Shown here: positions 14,556-24,984 of the stretch, piece by piece
Layout: each line of letters starts with the position of its first letter
How positions within the stretch are numbered: the stretch's first letter is position 1
NCBI RefSeq assembly: GCF_042654365.1
Contig: NZ_JBHSGG010000001.1
Coordinates: forward strand, 1-64,000
Direction: 5' to 3'
DNA: 64,000 nt
Source: Coralloluteibacterium thermophilum
GTDB lineage: Bacteria; Pseudomonadota; Gammaproteobacteria; Xanthomonadales; Xanthomonadaceae
Program-made: the position numbers and the translations under genes
Notes under the pieces: generated by a model
What the model was told of the DNA's origin: nothing
Database searches by the model: none
Seen by the model: only the letters and a program-made list of their open reading frames with translations

Positions 14556-15734
14556 CTATGTGCCACGCCTTAGCTCGTCCAGGTAGTTGGCCCAAGCCTG
14601 CATCATCTTCTTGCGCTCTCCCAGGTGAGTAGTCCGGTTGTACGCCCGCCCAAGCGGATCCCGCACCGCATGGGCAAGCTGATGCTCGATGAAGTCCGGC
14701 CTGAACCCAAGCACCTCGTCCAGCAAGGTTCGCGCCATGGCCCGAAAGCCATGAGCGGTCATCATCTCGCCGTCGAACCCGAGGTTCCGTAGAGCAGCGT
14801 TGATCGTGTTCTCACTGATTGGCTTCTGGATGCTGCGCACGCTGGGAAAGACGTACTGGCTTTTCCTTGAATAGGGCCGGACATCCTCCAGGAGCTCGAC
14901 GACCTGGCCAGCCAGAGGAACGATGTGCTGGGTCTGGGTCTTGCTGGTGATGTAACGCCACTCAGCAGCATCCAGATCGATATCCTCCCAGCGCGCCGCA
15001 CGGAGCTCGCCCGGCCTGACGAACAGGAGCGCCGAGAGCTTGAGCGCAGCGGACACGATCGGCGACCCCTGGTAGCCGTAGATGGCCTTGAGAAGCTTCG
15101 CCACCTCCCCCGGCTCCGTCAGGCTGGAGAAGTGCTTGGTTTTCGTAGGGGTCAGCGCACCGGTAAGACTCAGGGCGGGGTTGTTCTCTGCACGGCCGGT
15201 GGCGATGGCATAGCGAAAGACCATGCCCGCGGCGGCGCGAGCCCGATGTGCCGTCTCAACTGCTCCACGGGCTTCGATCTTCCGGAGGGCCTTCAGCAGG
15301 ATCGGCGCAGTCACGCTCCGAACGGGCAGATCAGCGATGCTCCCCAGGTCGCGCTCCAGCATCCGGCGCTCCCGAACGACTGAGCCGGGGGTCAGCTTCT
15401 TGGCCCGTTGCGCCACTAGTTCCTCAGCAAGCGCGCCGAAGGTATTGCCGGCCTCTTCCTCCTGCGCCGCCCGCTCGATCTTCACCACCAGGGCCGGGTC
15501 CATGCCCTTCTTGAGCTGGGCCCGGGCCTTGTCCCGCGCGGCGCGAGCTTCTGCAAGGGAAACCGCCGGGTAGTCGCCGATCGTCAGCATGTTCGCCTTG
15601 CCGGCGAACCGGTACCGATAGCGCCAGATCCTGGCTCCAGAAGGCCTCACCTCGACGCACAGCCCATTGGCGTCGGCGAGGCGATAGACCTTGCCCTGAG
15701 GCTTGAGGCTGCGCAGCTTGGTGTCCGTCAACAT
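14556..15734 (-). CDS. int: P4-type tyrosine integrase
   Basis: A 392-residue integrase. The N-terminal DUF4102 arm-binding domain (LTDTKLRSLKP, DANGLCVEV, IWRYRYRFAGK, MLTIGDYPAVSLAEAR) is followed by a core-binding domain and a catalytic domain. Catalytic residues are visible in FVRPGELRAARW (Arg), TAHGFRAMARTLL (His and Arg) and RAYNRTTHLGERKKMM (likely nucleophilic Tyr). The gene is complete. ATG at 15734 fits the family start; the upstream extension to 15791 crosses the GTGAGTAA repeats. No convincing ribosome site precedes the ATG. It lies beside the tRNA 3' end, the usual integration target of this group. Confidence 0.92.
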   Translation of the reverse strand: MLTDTKLRSLKPQGKVYRLADANGLCVEVRPSGARIWRYRYRFAGKANMLTIGDYPAVSLAEARAARDKARAQLKKGMDPALVVKIERAAQEEEAGNTFGALAEELVAQRAKKLTPGSVVRERRMLERDLGSIADLPVRSVTAPILLKALRKIEARGAVETAHRARAAAGMVFRYAIATGRAENNPALSLTGALTPTKTKHFSSLTEPGEVAKLLKAIYGYQGSPIVSAALKLSALLFVRPGELRAARWEDIDLDAAEWRYITSKTQTQHIVPLAGQVVELLEDVRPYSRKSQYVFPSVRSIQKPISENTINAALRNLGFDGEMMTAHGFRAMARTLLDEVLGFRPDFIEHQLAHAVRDPLGRAYNRTTHLGERKKMMQAWANYLDELRRGT

Positions 15735-15737
15735 GGC

Positions 15738-15801
15738 TGTGAGTAAGCTGTATGTGAGTAAGCGATGACCTTCCGGCCATCTTACTCGCACCGTTACTCA
15801 C
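15738..15801. repeat. Four GTGAGTAA repeats between int and tRNA
   Basis: TGTGAGTAAGC occurs twice with a 15-base period (15738-15748 and 15753-15763). Inverted copies CTTACTCGCAC (15781-15791, one mismatch) and GTTACTCAC (15793-15801) follow. They sit between the integrase ATG and the attachment site, where integrase arm-type sites or an excisionase/regulator operator are expected. Confidence 0.75.
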
Positions 15802-15914
15802 GTTCCAGCTGGATGGGGGTGTACACCACCGGACCCGACTGGACAAGAAATCCCCGTAGTACAGCCATCTCGCTAGGGTATCCGGACCGGCCTGGACGCA
15901 GCCGGATCAGTAGA

Positions 15915-15990
15915 TGGTGGGCCCACCAGGATTCGAACCTGGAACCAAGGGATTATGAGTCCCCTGCTCTGACCGTTGAGCTATAGGCCC
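15915..15990 (-). tRNA. tRNA-Ile2 (anticodon CAU)
   Basis: A 76-nucleotide cloverleaf with encoded CCA. Acceptor GGGCCTA pairs with TGGGCCC; the D-arm contains AGCTCAACGGTCAGAGC and the T-arm GGTTCGAATCC. The anticodon loop is CTCATAA. The ACTCATAATCCCTTGG segment matches the lysidine-modified isoleucine tRNA of E. coli rather than a methionine tRNA, so it should read AUA after TilS modification. The integrative element lies on its 3' side and probably recreated the 3' end on insertion. Confidence 0.92.
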
Positions 15991-16262
15991 ATCGAGGGTT
16001 GCGCGGCCGCGGTGGCGGGTGCTGCCGCCGGCCCGTGCGGTGCGGCGGCCCGAAGGCGTCCGGTGCTGCCGCATCGTCCGCGCTGCGTTGCGGTCTTGCC
16101 TGGCGCGGGTCGGGGATTGTAGCCGGCAGCGGCCGCATGAGCCGCATCCTGCGAGGACGGTACATGACCCGGCATCGCGGCAGGGATGCAGGCGGGCCCC
16201 GACGCGCGGGGCGATGGTGCCCGCGCTGCCAGAGGGCCGGTGTTTTCCGACCGGCAGGAACG
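15991..16262. other. Spacer between tRNA-Ile2 and rpoD
   Basis: About 270 very GC-rich bases with no supported gene. It must contain the promoter for the minus-strand tRNA, but no clear -35/-10 pair stands out. Confidence 0.4.
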
Positions 16263-16290
16263 CGAAGGCCCCGCCGGAGCGGGGCCTTCG
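16263..16290 (-). terminator. Terminator hairpin downstream of rpoD
   Basis: CGAAGGCCCCGC and its exact reverse complement flank a CGGA loop: 12 base pairs, 23 bases after the rpoD stop codon. No T-run follows on the rpoD strand, so termination may be hairpin- or Rho-assisted. Confidence 0.7.
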
Positions 16291-16313
16291 TCGCGGACCC
16301 GGCGGTGCGCGGG

Positions 16314-18194
<1,881 letters not shown>

Positions 18195-18297
18195 ACGGAG
18201 GGAGGGCGCGCGGAAACGTTTCAGTATAGCAGCCGGGGCCGGCCGCCTCCAACGGAGGCCGTCTGCGCCGGGCTGCGGGGATGGGTCCGGGGCGCCT

Positions 18298-18735
18298 TCA
18301 CGCGCGGAGCTGGAAGGTGACCGGGCCGTCGTTCACGAGTTTCACCACCATATGGGCCCCGAAGCGGCCGGTTTCCACCTCCGGGTGGAGACCCCGGCAG
18401 ATGCCGACCAGCCTGTTGAACTCCCGTTCACCCTCCTCGGGCGCGGCGGCGGTGGTGAAGCTCGGCCGCATGCCGCTGCGGGTGTCCGCCGCGAGCGTGA
18501 ACTGGCTCACCAGCAGCAGGCCGCCGCCGGCCTGCCGGAGCGAGCGGTTCATGCGGCCCTCGTCGTCGGAGAACACGCGGTAGCCCAGCAGGCGGTCGGC
18601 CATGCGCTGCGCCTGCGCGGGACCGTCGCCGGGCTCCACCGCGACCAGGGCCAGCAGGCCGGGGCCGATGGCGCCGACGGTCTCGGCCTCCACTTGGACG
18701 CTGGCGCGGAGCACGCGCTGGATCAGGGCGATCAT
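18298..18735 (-). CDS. dtd: D-aminoacyl-tRNA deacylase
   Basis: A 145-residue Dtd that removes D-amino acids (and glycine mischarged on tRNA-Ala) from tRNA. Family motifs are MIALIQRVLRASV at the start, LLLVSQFTLAADT with the active-site loop and MRPSFTTAAAP, and the Gly-cisPro motif in VNDGPVTFQL near the end. Start at the ATG at 18735 fits the family. It lies upstream of rpoD on the same strand with about 100 bases between them. Confidence 0.95.
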   Translation of the reverse strand: MIALIQRVLRASVQVEAETVGAIGPGLLALVAVEPGDGPAQAQRMADRLLGYRVFSDDEGRMNRSLRQAGGGLLLVSQFTLAADTRSGMRPSFTTAAAPEEGEREFNRLVGICRGLHPEVETGRFGAHMVVKLVNDGPVTFQLRA

Positions 18736-18913
18736 GCGGATTCGGGCCTCGTCGTGCGGGTTCCGGATGCTGCATAAGGGGGCCGCCACGGGTCAACGCC
18801 GGTCGCGGATGGCCCGCGGGCAGGCCATCCGGGACCGGACGGGCGGTGTCGGCCCACCGTCCGGATCGGCGGGCATCGCGTCTCGACGGGACCACAGGCT
18901 CTAGACTGGACGG

Positions 18914-19861
18914 ATGCAGGATTCCGCTCCCGGGGCCCCGAAGGCCGCTTCGCTCTACTACGCGCTCGCCTGGCTGGCGGGCCGCCTGCCGCGCCCGCTC
19001 GCGGCGCTCGCCGCCGGCGCCGGCGCCTGGCTGATTCACCGCCGCAACGGGCGCTCGGCCTGCGTGGCGCGCTGCAACGTCGAACTGGTCGCGCCCGGCG
19101 CCGGGCCCGCGGAGCGCGAGCGCTTGGTGCGGGGCATCCTGCGCGGCACCCTGCTCAACACCCTGGACACCCTGCGCTTCTGGACCCACGCACCACACGC
19201 CAACCTGCGCCGCCACGTGCGCGCGGTGCACGGCGAGGCGCTGTACGCGGCGGCGCTGGCCGACAGCCGCGGCCTCATCGTCGCGGCGCCGCACTACGGC
19301 AACTGGGAGCTGCTGAACCAGTACCTCGCAGACCGCGCGCCCATCTCCATCGTCTACGCCGCACCGGAATCCGCCACCGGCGACGCCTTCCTGCGCCGGG
19401 TGCGCGGCGGCCAGCCGACGGTGAGCCAGGTCCGCGCCGAGCCGGCCGCGGTGCGCGCGCTGTGGCGGACGCTGGCGGCCGGCGGCCAGGCCGGCATCCT
19501 GCCGGACCAGCAGCCCAAGCGCGGCGAGGGCGCCTTCGCCCCGTTCTTCGGGCGCCAGGCACTGACCATGACCCTGCTCACCAAGCTCGCCGCGCGGACC
19601 GGGGCGACGGTGCTGTTCGGCTATGCCGAACGCAATGCCGACGGCAGCTACGACATCCACTTCGAAGCGGCCGACCCCGCGCTCGCCGGCGACGACGACG
19701 ACGCGGCGCTGGCGGCACTCAACGCCGGCGTGGAGCGCATCGCGCGGCGCGACATCCGCCAGTACCAGTGGACCTACAAGCGCTTCAGCATCGTTCCCGC
19801 CGACGATCCCGCCGGCAATCCATACTGGCCGCAGTGCTATCCCAACCGCCGCAAGCGATGA
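18914..19861 (+). CDS. LpxL/HtrB-family lipid A acyltransferase
   Basis: A 315-residue inner-membrane acyltransferase of the LpxL/LpxM family, which adds secondary acyl chains to lipid A. The catalytic HxxxxE motif is in APHYGNWELLNQYL; GILPDQQPKRGEGAFAPFFG and QYQWTYKRF are further family landmarks. There is one N-terminal hydrophobic segment. The acyl chain specificity cannot be told from sequence. Its stop codon overlaps the next start (ATGA), so it is coupled to two PH-domain membrane proteins. Confidence 0.9.
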   Translation: MQDSAPGAPKAASLYYALAWLAGRLPRPLAALAAGAGAWLIHRRNGRSACVARCNVELVAPGAGPAERERLVRGILRGTLLNTLDTLRFWTHAPHANLRRHVRAVHGEALYAAALADSRGLIVAAPHYGNWELLNQYLADRAPISIVYAAPESATGDAFLRRVRGGQPTVSQVRAEPAAVRALWRTLAAGGQAGILPDQQPKRGEGAFAPFFGRQALTMTLLTKLAARTGATVLFGYAERNADGSYDIHFEAADPALAGDDDDAALAALNAGVERIARRDIRQYQWTYKRFSIVPADDPAGNPYWPQCYPNRRKR

Positions 19862-20376
19862 CCGGACCCGAACCCGACGCAACGCCGCCCGCCCCGATCG
19901 ACTGGCGTCCCCTGCCGCGCGCGGCCGCCTGGGTGTTCGCCCTCAGCGGCGCGCTCTCGCTGCTCGGGCCCGCCGTCGGCCTCGGCATCGCGGCGAGCGT
20001 GCTGTTCCTGCGCCGGCACGGGCCGGAGACGCTGATCGTCGGCGTCGGTGCCCTGCTGTTCGCCGCGCTGCTGGCCGGCGCCCTGCTCGGCTGGCGCCGC
20101 TGGCGCTCGACGCGCTGGATGCTCGACGGCGCGGCGCTGCGCATCCGCCGTGGCATCTGGTGGCAGGCGGAGTCGCTGGTGCCGCGCTCGCGCGTCCAGC
20201 ACCTCGACCTGGAGCGCGGCCCGCTCGAACGCCAGGCCGGGCTGGCGACGCTGATCGTCTACACCGCGGGCACGCGCATGGCCGCCGTCCGGCTGCCGGG
20301 TCTGTCCGCCGACGACGCGGGGTGGCTGCGCGACAACCTCGTCCACGACAGCAGCGATGACGACGACGCCCTCTGA
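19858..20376 (+). CDS. YdbS-like PH-domain membrane protein
   Basis: A 172-residue protein with two transmembrane segments (about residues 24-50 and 58-78) followed by a bacterial PH (bPH2, DUF304) domain with MLDGAALRIRRGIWW and LVPRSRVQHLDLERGPLERQAGL. It matches YdbS, the short member of the YdbS/YdbT pair, whose function is unknown; the pair is widely conserved in envelope gene clusters. It overlaps the acyltransferase by 4 bases and the ydbT-like gene by 20 bases. Confidence 0.85.
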   Translation: MTGPEPDATPPAPIDWRPLPRAAAWVFALSGALSLLGPAVGLGIAASVLFLRRHGPETLIVGVGALLFAALLAGALLGWRRWRSTRWMLDGAALRIRRGIWWQAESLVPRSRVQHLDLERGPLERQAGLATLIVYTAGTRMAAVRLPGLSADDAGWLRDNLVHDSSDDDDAL

Positions 20377-21904
20377 GCGGGACCCCGCGGCCGCGCCGGC
20401 CGCCGCGGGACCGGAGCGGCGCCTGCATCCGCTGTCCTTCCTGTTCGTGCTCGCCGCGCAGCTGCGGCAGATGCTGATCCCGCTCGCGGTGCTGATCTTC
20501 GTCGGCAGCCGCGGACGCGAGGACGGCTGGGAACTCACCGGCGCGGCGGCCGTCGCCGCGGTGCTGGTCGCCATCGCCCTGGTCCGCTATGCGACCTTCC
20601 GCTTCGCCATCGGCAACGACGGCCTGGTCATCCGCAGCGGGCTGCTGCAACGGACGGCGCGGCACATCCCGTTCGCGCGCATCCACGACGTCAACCTGCA
20701 CCAGACCCTGCTGCACCGGCTGCTCGGCGTCGCCGACGTGCGCCTGGAGTCCGCGGGCAGCAGCAGGCCGGAGGCCGAGATGCGCGTGCTGGCGCTGGCC
20801 GACGCACAGGCGCTCGAGGATCTGGTCCGCCAGCGCGGACGCGACGCCGGGCGCACCGGGACCGAGGACGCGGACGCGCCCGCCGCGGCGCCCTCCGCGC
20901 CGGGGCGCACCCTGCTGGCGCTGGACGGCGGCGAGCTGCTGCGTCTCGGGCTGATCTCCAACCGCGGCATGGTGGTCGTGGCGGCCGCCTTCGGCCTGCT
21001 CGCGCAGAGCGGCTCGCGGCTGTTCTTCGACGCGCTGGAGGACTGGTCGCAGCGGGTCTTCGGCTACGCCCAGGCGCTGCACCTCGGCACCGCGGCCCTG
21101 GTCGCGGCCGGGCTCAGCCTGCTGGTCCTCGCCCTGCTTGCCCTGCGCGCGCTCTCGGTGGTGCTGGCCACGCTCACCTACCACGGCTTCCGGCTCGCCG
21201 AGCGCGACGAGCGCCTGCAGGTCGAGCGCGGCCTGTTCACGCGCATGCGCGCGAGCGCGCCGCGGCACCGCATCCAGGCGTTCTCGATCGAGGAATCGCT
21301 GCTGCAGCGATGGTTCGGACGCCGCGCGCTGCGCGTGGACACGGCCGTCGCGGGCGCGGACAGCGACCAGCGCGGCCTGCGCGAACTGGCGCCGATCGCC
21401 ACGCCGGAGCAGGTCGATGGGCTGATCCGCCACCTGCTGCCGGGCACCGCCTGGCCCGCACTGGACTGGCACGGCCTGCACCCGAGGGCCTGGCGCCGCC
21501 TGCTGGTGGTGCCGGCGACCCTGGTGCTCGTCGCGACGCTCGCCGGCCTGTGGCGCTTCGGACTGCCCGCGCTGTGGACGCTCGCCCTGCTTCCGCTGGT
21601 GGTCGTGCGTGCCCGGCTGTGGGCACGGCATGCGCAGTACGCCGCCGGGGAGCGCCTGGTGGCGGTCCGCGAGGGCTGGCTGCGCCGGCGCTGGAGGCTG
21701 GCCGAGATCGCCAAGCTGCAGGGCATCCGCCTCACCCAGTCGCCCTTCGACCGTCGCCACGGCATGGCCACGCTGTGGCTGGACACCGCCGGCGCCGGCC
21801 TCGCCGACCTGCCGCTGCGCATCCGCTTCCTGCCCGAGGACACCGCCCGCGCCCTGCACGAACGCCTCGGCGCGGAGATCGCGCGGCGGCGGCTGCGGTG
21901 GTGA
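20357..21904 (+). CDS. YdbT-like multi-PH-domain membrane protein
   Basis: A 515-residue protein with three bPH2 domains alternating with paired membrane segments: domain 1 around IGNDGLVIRSGLLQ, domain 2 around ERDERLQVERGLFTRMR, and domain 3 around LVAVREGWLRRRW. It is the long partner of the YdbS-like protein encoded just before and overlaps its gene by 20 bases. Role unknown; an envelope function is likely because of the acyltransferase neighbour. Its stop is separated by one base from the stop of the convergent gene. Confidence 0.87.
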   Translation: MTTTPSERDPAAAPAAAGPERRLHPLSFLFVLAAQLRQMLIPLAVLIFVGSRGREDGWELTGAAAVAAVLVAIALVRYATFRFAIGNDGLVIRSGLLQRTARHIPFARIHDVNLHQTLLHRLLGVADVRLESAGSSRPEAEMRVLALADAQALEDLVRQRGRDAGRTGTEDADAPAAAPSAPGRTLLALDGGELLRLGLISNRGMVVVAAAFGLLAQSGSRLFFDALEDWSQRVFGYAQALHLGTAALVAAGLSLLVLALLALRALSVVLATLTYHGFRLAERDERLQVERGLFTRMRASAPRHRIQAFSIEESLLQRWFGRRALRVDTAVAGADSDQRGLRELAPIATPEQVDGLIRHLLPGTAWPALDWHGLHPRAWRRLLVVPATLVLVATLAGLWRFGLPALWTLALLPLVVVRARLWARHAQYAAGERLVAVREGWLRRRWRLAEIAKLQGIRLTQSPFDRRHGMATLWLDTAGAGLADLPLRIRFLPEDTARALHERLGAEIARRRLRW

Positions 21905-21905
21905 G

Positions 21906-23060
21906 TCAGCCCTGCGCGGGGCGCGCGAGGACGGCCGCGATGGCCTCGGCGCGTCCGTCGAGACTGGGGATGCCGAGTCCGGAGAACAGCGCACGCGCAC
22001 GCGCGGCATAGCCGGCGCGGCTGAGTCCGAGGTCGTGGACCCTGAGGTCCGGCCGCAGCCAGTGCGCCGCCATTAACGCCGTGGAGCCCTCGCCGAGCAG
22101 GGCCGCACCGCGCGGCAGCAGCGGCAGCAGGAGCTCCATCGGCAGCAGCGCCGGCAGCGCGCGGACCTCGCCCGCCGCCATCAGCCCGCCGGGATCCGGC
22201 GCGTGCTCGCGCGGGTGGTACTTGATGCCCACGACGTGGCCGCACGCCGCGGCATCGGCCACCAGCGCCCGCAGCGCAGCCGTGCTGTCCGGGGCGGCAC
22301 GCAGCTGGTTCGAATGCGGCAGGACCAGGACACAGGCGCAGCCGCGCAGGGTCTCGCGCGCCAGCCCGAACTGCTCGGCGGCGCGCAGGCACAGGCGCAG
22401 GAAGGCGCGATTGGAGAACAGCGCCGGCGGCAGCGGCCGGCGCACGCGTCGCGGATCGCGGTCGCGGGCGCGCTCGGGGTGGACCAGCCAGCTCTCGGCG
22501 ATCCACGGCGCGGTGCCCGCCTGGTCCGCGCGATGCCACCAGCGACCGTAGGTGAGCCGCTTCACCGCCCAGTCGATGCGCCGGATCACCGGCCGCTGGC
22601 GCACGTCGCCCAGATAGGTGTAGAGCCCGTCGTCGAGGTAGCGCCCGGCGCGCGTCCCGGTGCGGGTGGAGGCCAGGTGCAGGGCGAGCTGGGTCTCCAC
22701 CTTGCGGTCGTTGCCCACCCAGACCGCGTCCGGCAGGAACTCGGCGTCGAGCGCCCGGATCGCGGCGAGGGTCTCGTCGCGCAGCGCGCGCTTGACCCGC
22801 ACGCGATGCACGGCGTGACGGAGGCCGCGCCCGCCGTCGCGCGCGCCGCGCACATGCTCGGTGTGCCGGCCGGGCAGGGTCAGGATCCGCTCGAAGGGGT
22901 TGTCGCGCCAGCCCTCGACCAGCCGCACCAGGTCGCCCGCGAGGTCGAAGTCCTCCAGCAGCACGAGCCGCGCCCGGCCGCCGCGCGCGTGCGCCATGGC
23001 CGCCGCCTCCAGCACGATCAGCGGCGTGGAGGCGAAGTACAGGTCGCGCGTCGCGCTCAC
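21906..23060 (-). CDS. Polysialyltransferase-like glycosyltransferase
   Basis: A 384-residue protein with a Rossmann-like start (LYFASTPLIVLEAAAMAH) that resembles the alpha-2,8-polysialyltransferase-type family used for capsule or LPS sugars. Landmarks are RYLDDGLYTYLGD, CVLVLPHSNQL, IKYHPREHAPDP and LLGEGSTALMAAHW, the last two probably lining the nucleotide-sugar site. It has no membrane segments. The start is a GTG at 23060 overlapping the stop of the upstream GT2 gene (GTGA). Sugar specificity is unknown; real sialic acid use is not shown because no sialic acid synthesis genes are visible. Confidence 0.65.
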   Translation of the reverse strand: MSATRDLYFASTPLIVLEAAAMAHARGGRARLVLLEDFDLAGDLVRLVEGWRDNPFERILTLPGRHTEHVRGARDGGRGLRHAVHRVRVKRALRDETLAAIRALDAEFLPDAVWVGNDRKVETQLALHLASTRTGTRAGRYLDDGLYTYLGDVRQRPVIRRIDWAVKRLTYGRWWHRADQAGTAPWIAESWLVHPERARDRDPRRVRRPLPPALFSNRAFLRLCLRAAEQFGLARETLRGCACVLVLPHSNQLRAAPDSTAALRALVADAAACGHVVGIKYHPREHAPDPGGLMAAGEVRALPALLPMELLLPLLPRGAALLGEGSTALMAAHWLRPDLRVHDLGLSRAGYAARARALFSGLGIPSLDGRAEAIAAVLARPAQG

Positions 23061-23887
23061 GGGGGGTCCCGGCGCAGGCCGTAGTCGGTCCAGGTGCGGC
23101 GCTCGCGCCGGGTCTCCGCCCGGATGCGCTCGTTCGCCGCGCGCATCTCCGGCTTCACATAGCCGCGGGCGTGATCGAGGTGGATGCACACGGCGGAGAA
23201 GCGCACCTGCTTGCCGCGCACGCCGGCGTTGGCGAGCCGCTCGCCCAGTTCGAGGTCCTCGCCGCCGTAGGTCATGCGCTCGTCGAAGCCGTTGACGCGC
23301 AGCAGGTCCGCCTTCCAGCCGGACGCGTTGTTGCCCGCCCAGCGCGGCGGCGTCGGCGTCAGCGCGTTGAGCAGGCGCTCGCGCCAGCCGGGTCGCGCCC
23401 ACAGCTTGAGCGAGCGCTTCTTGCGCGGCAGGCCCTGGGCGATCAGCCAGTCGAGCTCCGTGTGCAGCCCCTGCGCGATGACCGCGCGGTCGATCTTCAG
23501 GCTGACGTCCATCGGCAGCTTGCAGTAGCCGCCGCCGAGATAGCGCCCCGGTTCGCGCAGGCGCAGGTGCTGCGAGACGAAGTCGGCGCGCGGCACGCAG
23601 TCGCCGTCGGTGAAGATCAGGTAGTCCGCGCGCGCCGCCTCGATGCCGCGGTTGAGGATGGTGCACTTCCGGAAGCCCCGGTCCTCGTGCCAGACGTGGA
23701 CCAGCGGGAACGGCAGCTCCCCGCGCATGCGCTCGAGCAGCGCGCGGGTCTCCTCGCCGGAGCCGTCGTCGGCCACCACGACCTCGAAATCGTGGCGGTC
23801 CTGCGCCGCGAAGCCCCACAGGCTGCGGGCGAGCCAGGCGGGATTGTTGTAGGTGCTGAGGACGATGCTGGCGGCGGGCTGTGACAT
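23057..23887 (-). CDS. Family 2 glycosyltransferase
   Basis: A 276-residue GT-A enzyme. The start is SIVLSTYNNPAWLARSL, followed by VVADDGSGEETRALL, FTDGDCVPR (DxD metal site) and NGFDERMTYGGEDLELGERL, the galactosyltransferase-like C-terminal motif with the catalytic ED. It should transfer a sugar to a surface polysaccharide or LPS core acceptor in the cytoplasm. It is coupled to the polysialyltransferase-like gene downstream and diverges from the GT8-like gene with 71 bases between. Confidence 0.9.
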   Translation of the reverse strand: MSQPAASIVLSTYNNPAWLARSLWGFAAQDRHDFEVVVADDGSGEETRALLERMRGELPFPLVHVWHEDRGFRKCTILNRGIEAARADYLIFTDGDCVPRADFVSQHLRLREPGRYLGGGYCKLPMDVSLKIDRAVIAQGLHTELDWLIAQGLPRKKRSLKLWARPGWRERLLNALTPTPPRWAGNNASGWKADLLRVNGFDERMTYGGEDLELGERLANAGVRGKQVRFSAVCIHLDHARGYVKPEMRAANERIRAETRRERRTWTDYGLRRDPP

Positions 23888-23958
23888 GCGGGGATTGTAA
23901 GGCGGCGGCCCGGACAGCCTCGCACCCACGCGACGAAGGCGGCGTTATCCTGCGCGGC

Positions 23959-24897
23959 ATGAACACGACGCCCGGCACCGACCCCATCCGCATCTTCTGC
24001 GGCGCCGACCGCAGCCAGCAGTTGCCCTTCCAGGTGCTGGCGCATTCGATCCGGCGCCACACGGCGCATCCGGTCGAGATCCAGATCATCGACAACCGCC
24101 TCGCGCCCCCGGTGGAGGATCCGCGCTACGCACCGTATACCGAGTTCAGCTTCGGCCGCTTCGCCATCCCCGCGATGTGCGGGTATGCGGGGCGCGCGGT
24201 GTACATGGACTCGGACATGCTGGTCTTCCGCGACATCGCGGAGCTGTGGAACACCCCCATGGGCGAGGCCCGCATCGCCATCGAGATCGGCTCGCGCGAC
24301 CAGGCCGACTGGGGCAAGCACGCGGCGGTGATGCTGATGGACTGCGCGCGCCTGCCGTGGAAGGTCGACGCCATCGTCGCCGGCCTGGGGCGCGACTACG
24401 ACTACAACCAGCTGATGGCGATCGACCCGCTGCTCGCGCCGGGGGACATGCAGGAGCTGATCCCGACCGGCTGGAACGATCTCGACCACTTCGAGCCGGG
24501 GCGCACGCGCAACCTGCACTACACCGAAATCCGCACCCAGCCGTGGGTCGAGCCCGGCCACCCCCACGGCGACCTGTGGACCGCGGAGATCCGGCACATG
24601 CTGGAGCACGGCGCACTGACCACCGAGGCCATCGAGACGGAGGTGCGCGAGGGCTACGTGCGCCCGTCGCTGCTGGTCGAGCTGGGGCTGCGCGACGGCG
24701 GGACCGACACCGGCGCCGCCGCGCTCAAGCGCTACGATCAGGACCAGGGCTACGTGCCGCACAAGCGCCTGCTCGACCGATTCCGTGCGCGGCGCCGCGC
24801 CATCCGCAAGTTCGAGGCCGACCAGGCATGGGCGCGCAACAAGCTCGTGGGCGCCTTCAAGAAGCTGGCCTACCAGGTGAAGTACGGGCGCGATTGA
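23959..24897 (+). CDS. GT8-like glycosyltransferase
   Basis: A 312-residue protein with the GT8-type features IFCGADRSQQLPFQVLAHSI at the start and the DxD motif in AVYMDSDMLVFRDI. NQLMAIDPLLAPG and GWNDLDHFEPGRT follow, the latter with HxxPG-like geometry. A basic C-terminal tail (RFRARRRAIRKF) could bind the membrane. It probably acts on LPS or another surface glycan with the two divergent glycosyltransferase genes. Confidence 0.8.
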   Translation: MNTTPGTDPIRIFCGADRSQQLPFQVLAHSIRRHTAHPVEIQIIDNRLAPPVEDPRYAPYTEFSFGRFAIPAMCGYAGRAVYMDSDMLVFRDIAELWNTPMGEARIAIEIGSRDQADWGKHAAVMLMDCARLPWKVDAIVAGLGRDYDYNQLMAIDPLLAPGDMQELIPTGWNDLDHFEPGRTRNLHYTEIRTQPWVEPGHPHGDLWTAEIRHMLEHGALTTEAIETEVREGYVRPSLLVELGLRDGGTDTGAAALKRYDQDQGYVPHKRLLDRFRARRRAIRKFEADQAWARNKLVGAFKKLAYQVKYGRD

Positions 24898-24984
24898 GCC
24901 GCCGGGCGTGACGCGCTCGCCGCGCCTGCCCGATTCCGCCCGCCGAGCCCCGAGCCTGAGCCCCGGACCCAAGCCCGTCTCCCG

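Larger units (their letters stand above)
1..15914. mobile_element. Right-hand part of an integrative element at tRNA-Ile2
   Basis: A P4-type tyrosine integrase gene ends this region and lies beside the 3' end of a tRNA gene, the usual layout for tRNA-integrated elements. The far left carries YqaJ and DUF932 genes, which are typical of plasmids and integrative conjugative elements. Between them lie sulfur-detoxification and periplasmic redox genes and a decayed gene. Base composition is clearly less GC-rich than the chromosome right of the tRNA. The left boundary and the second attachment site are outside the window, and no conjugation genes are visible here. Whether it is conjugative, mobilisable or a decayed island cannot be decided from this window. 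Confidence 0.8.

Noticed and set aside
15738..15801. CRISPR array next to the integrase
   Set aside because: The repeats are only 8-11 bases, with 4 copies in mixed orientation and no spacers of constant size; no cas genes are present.
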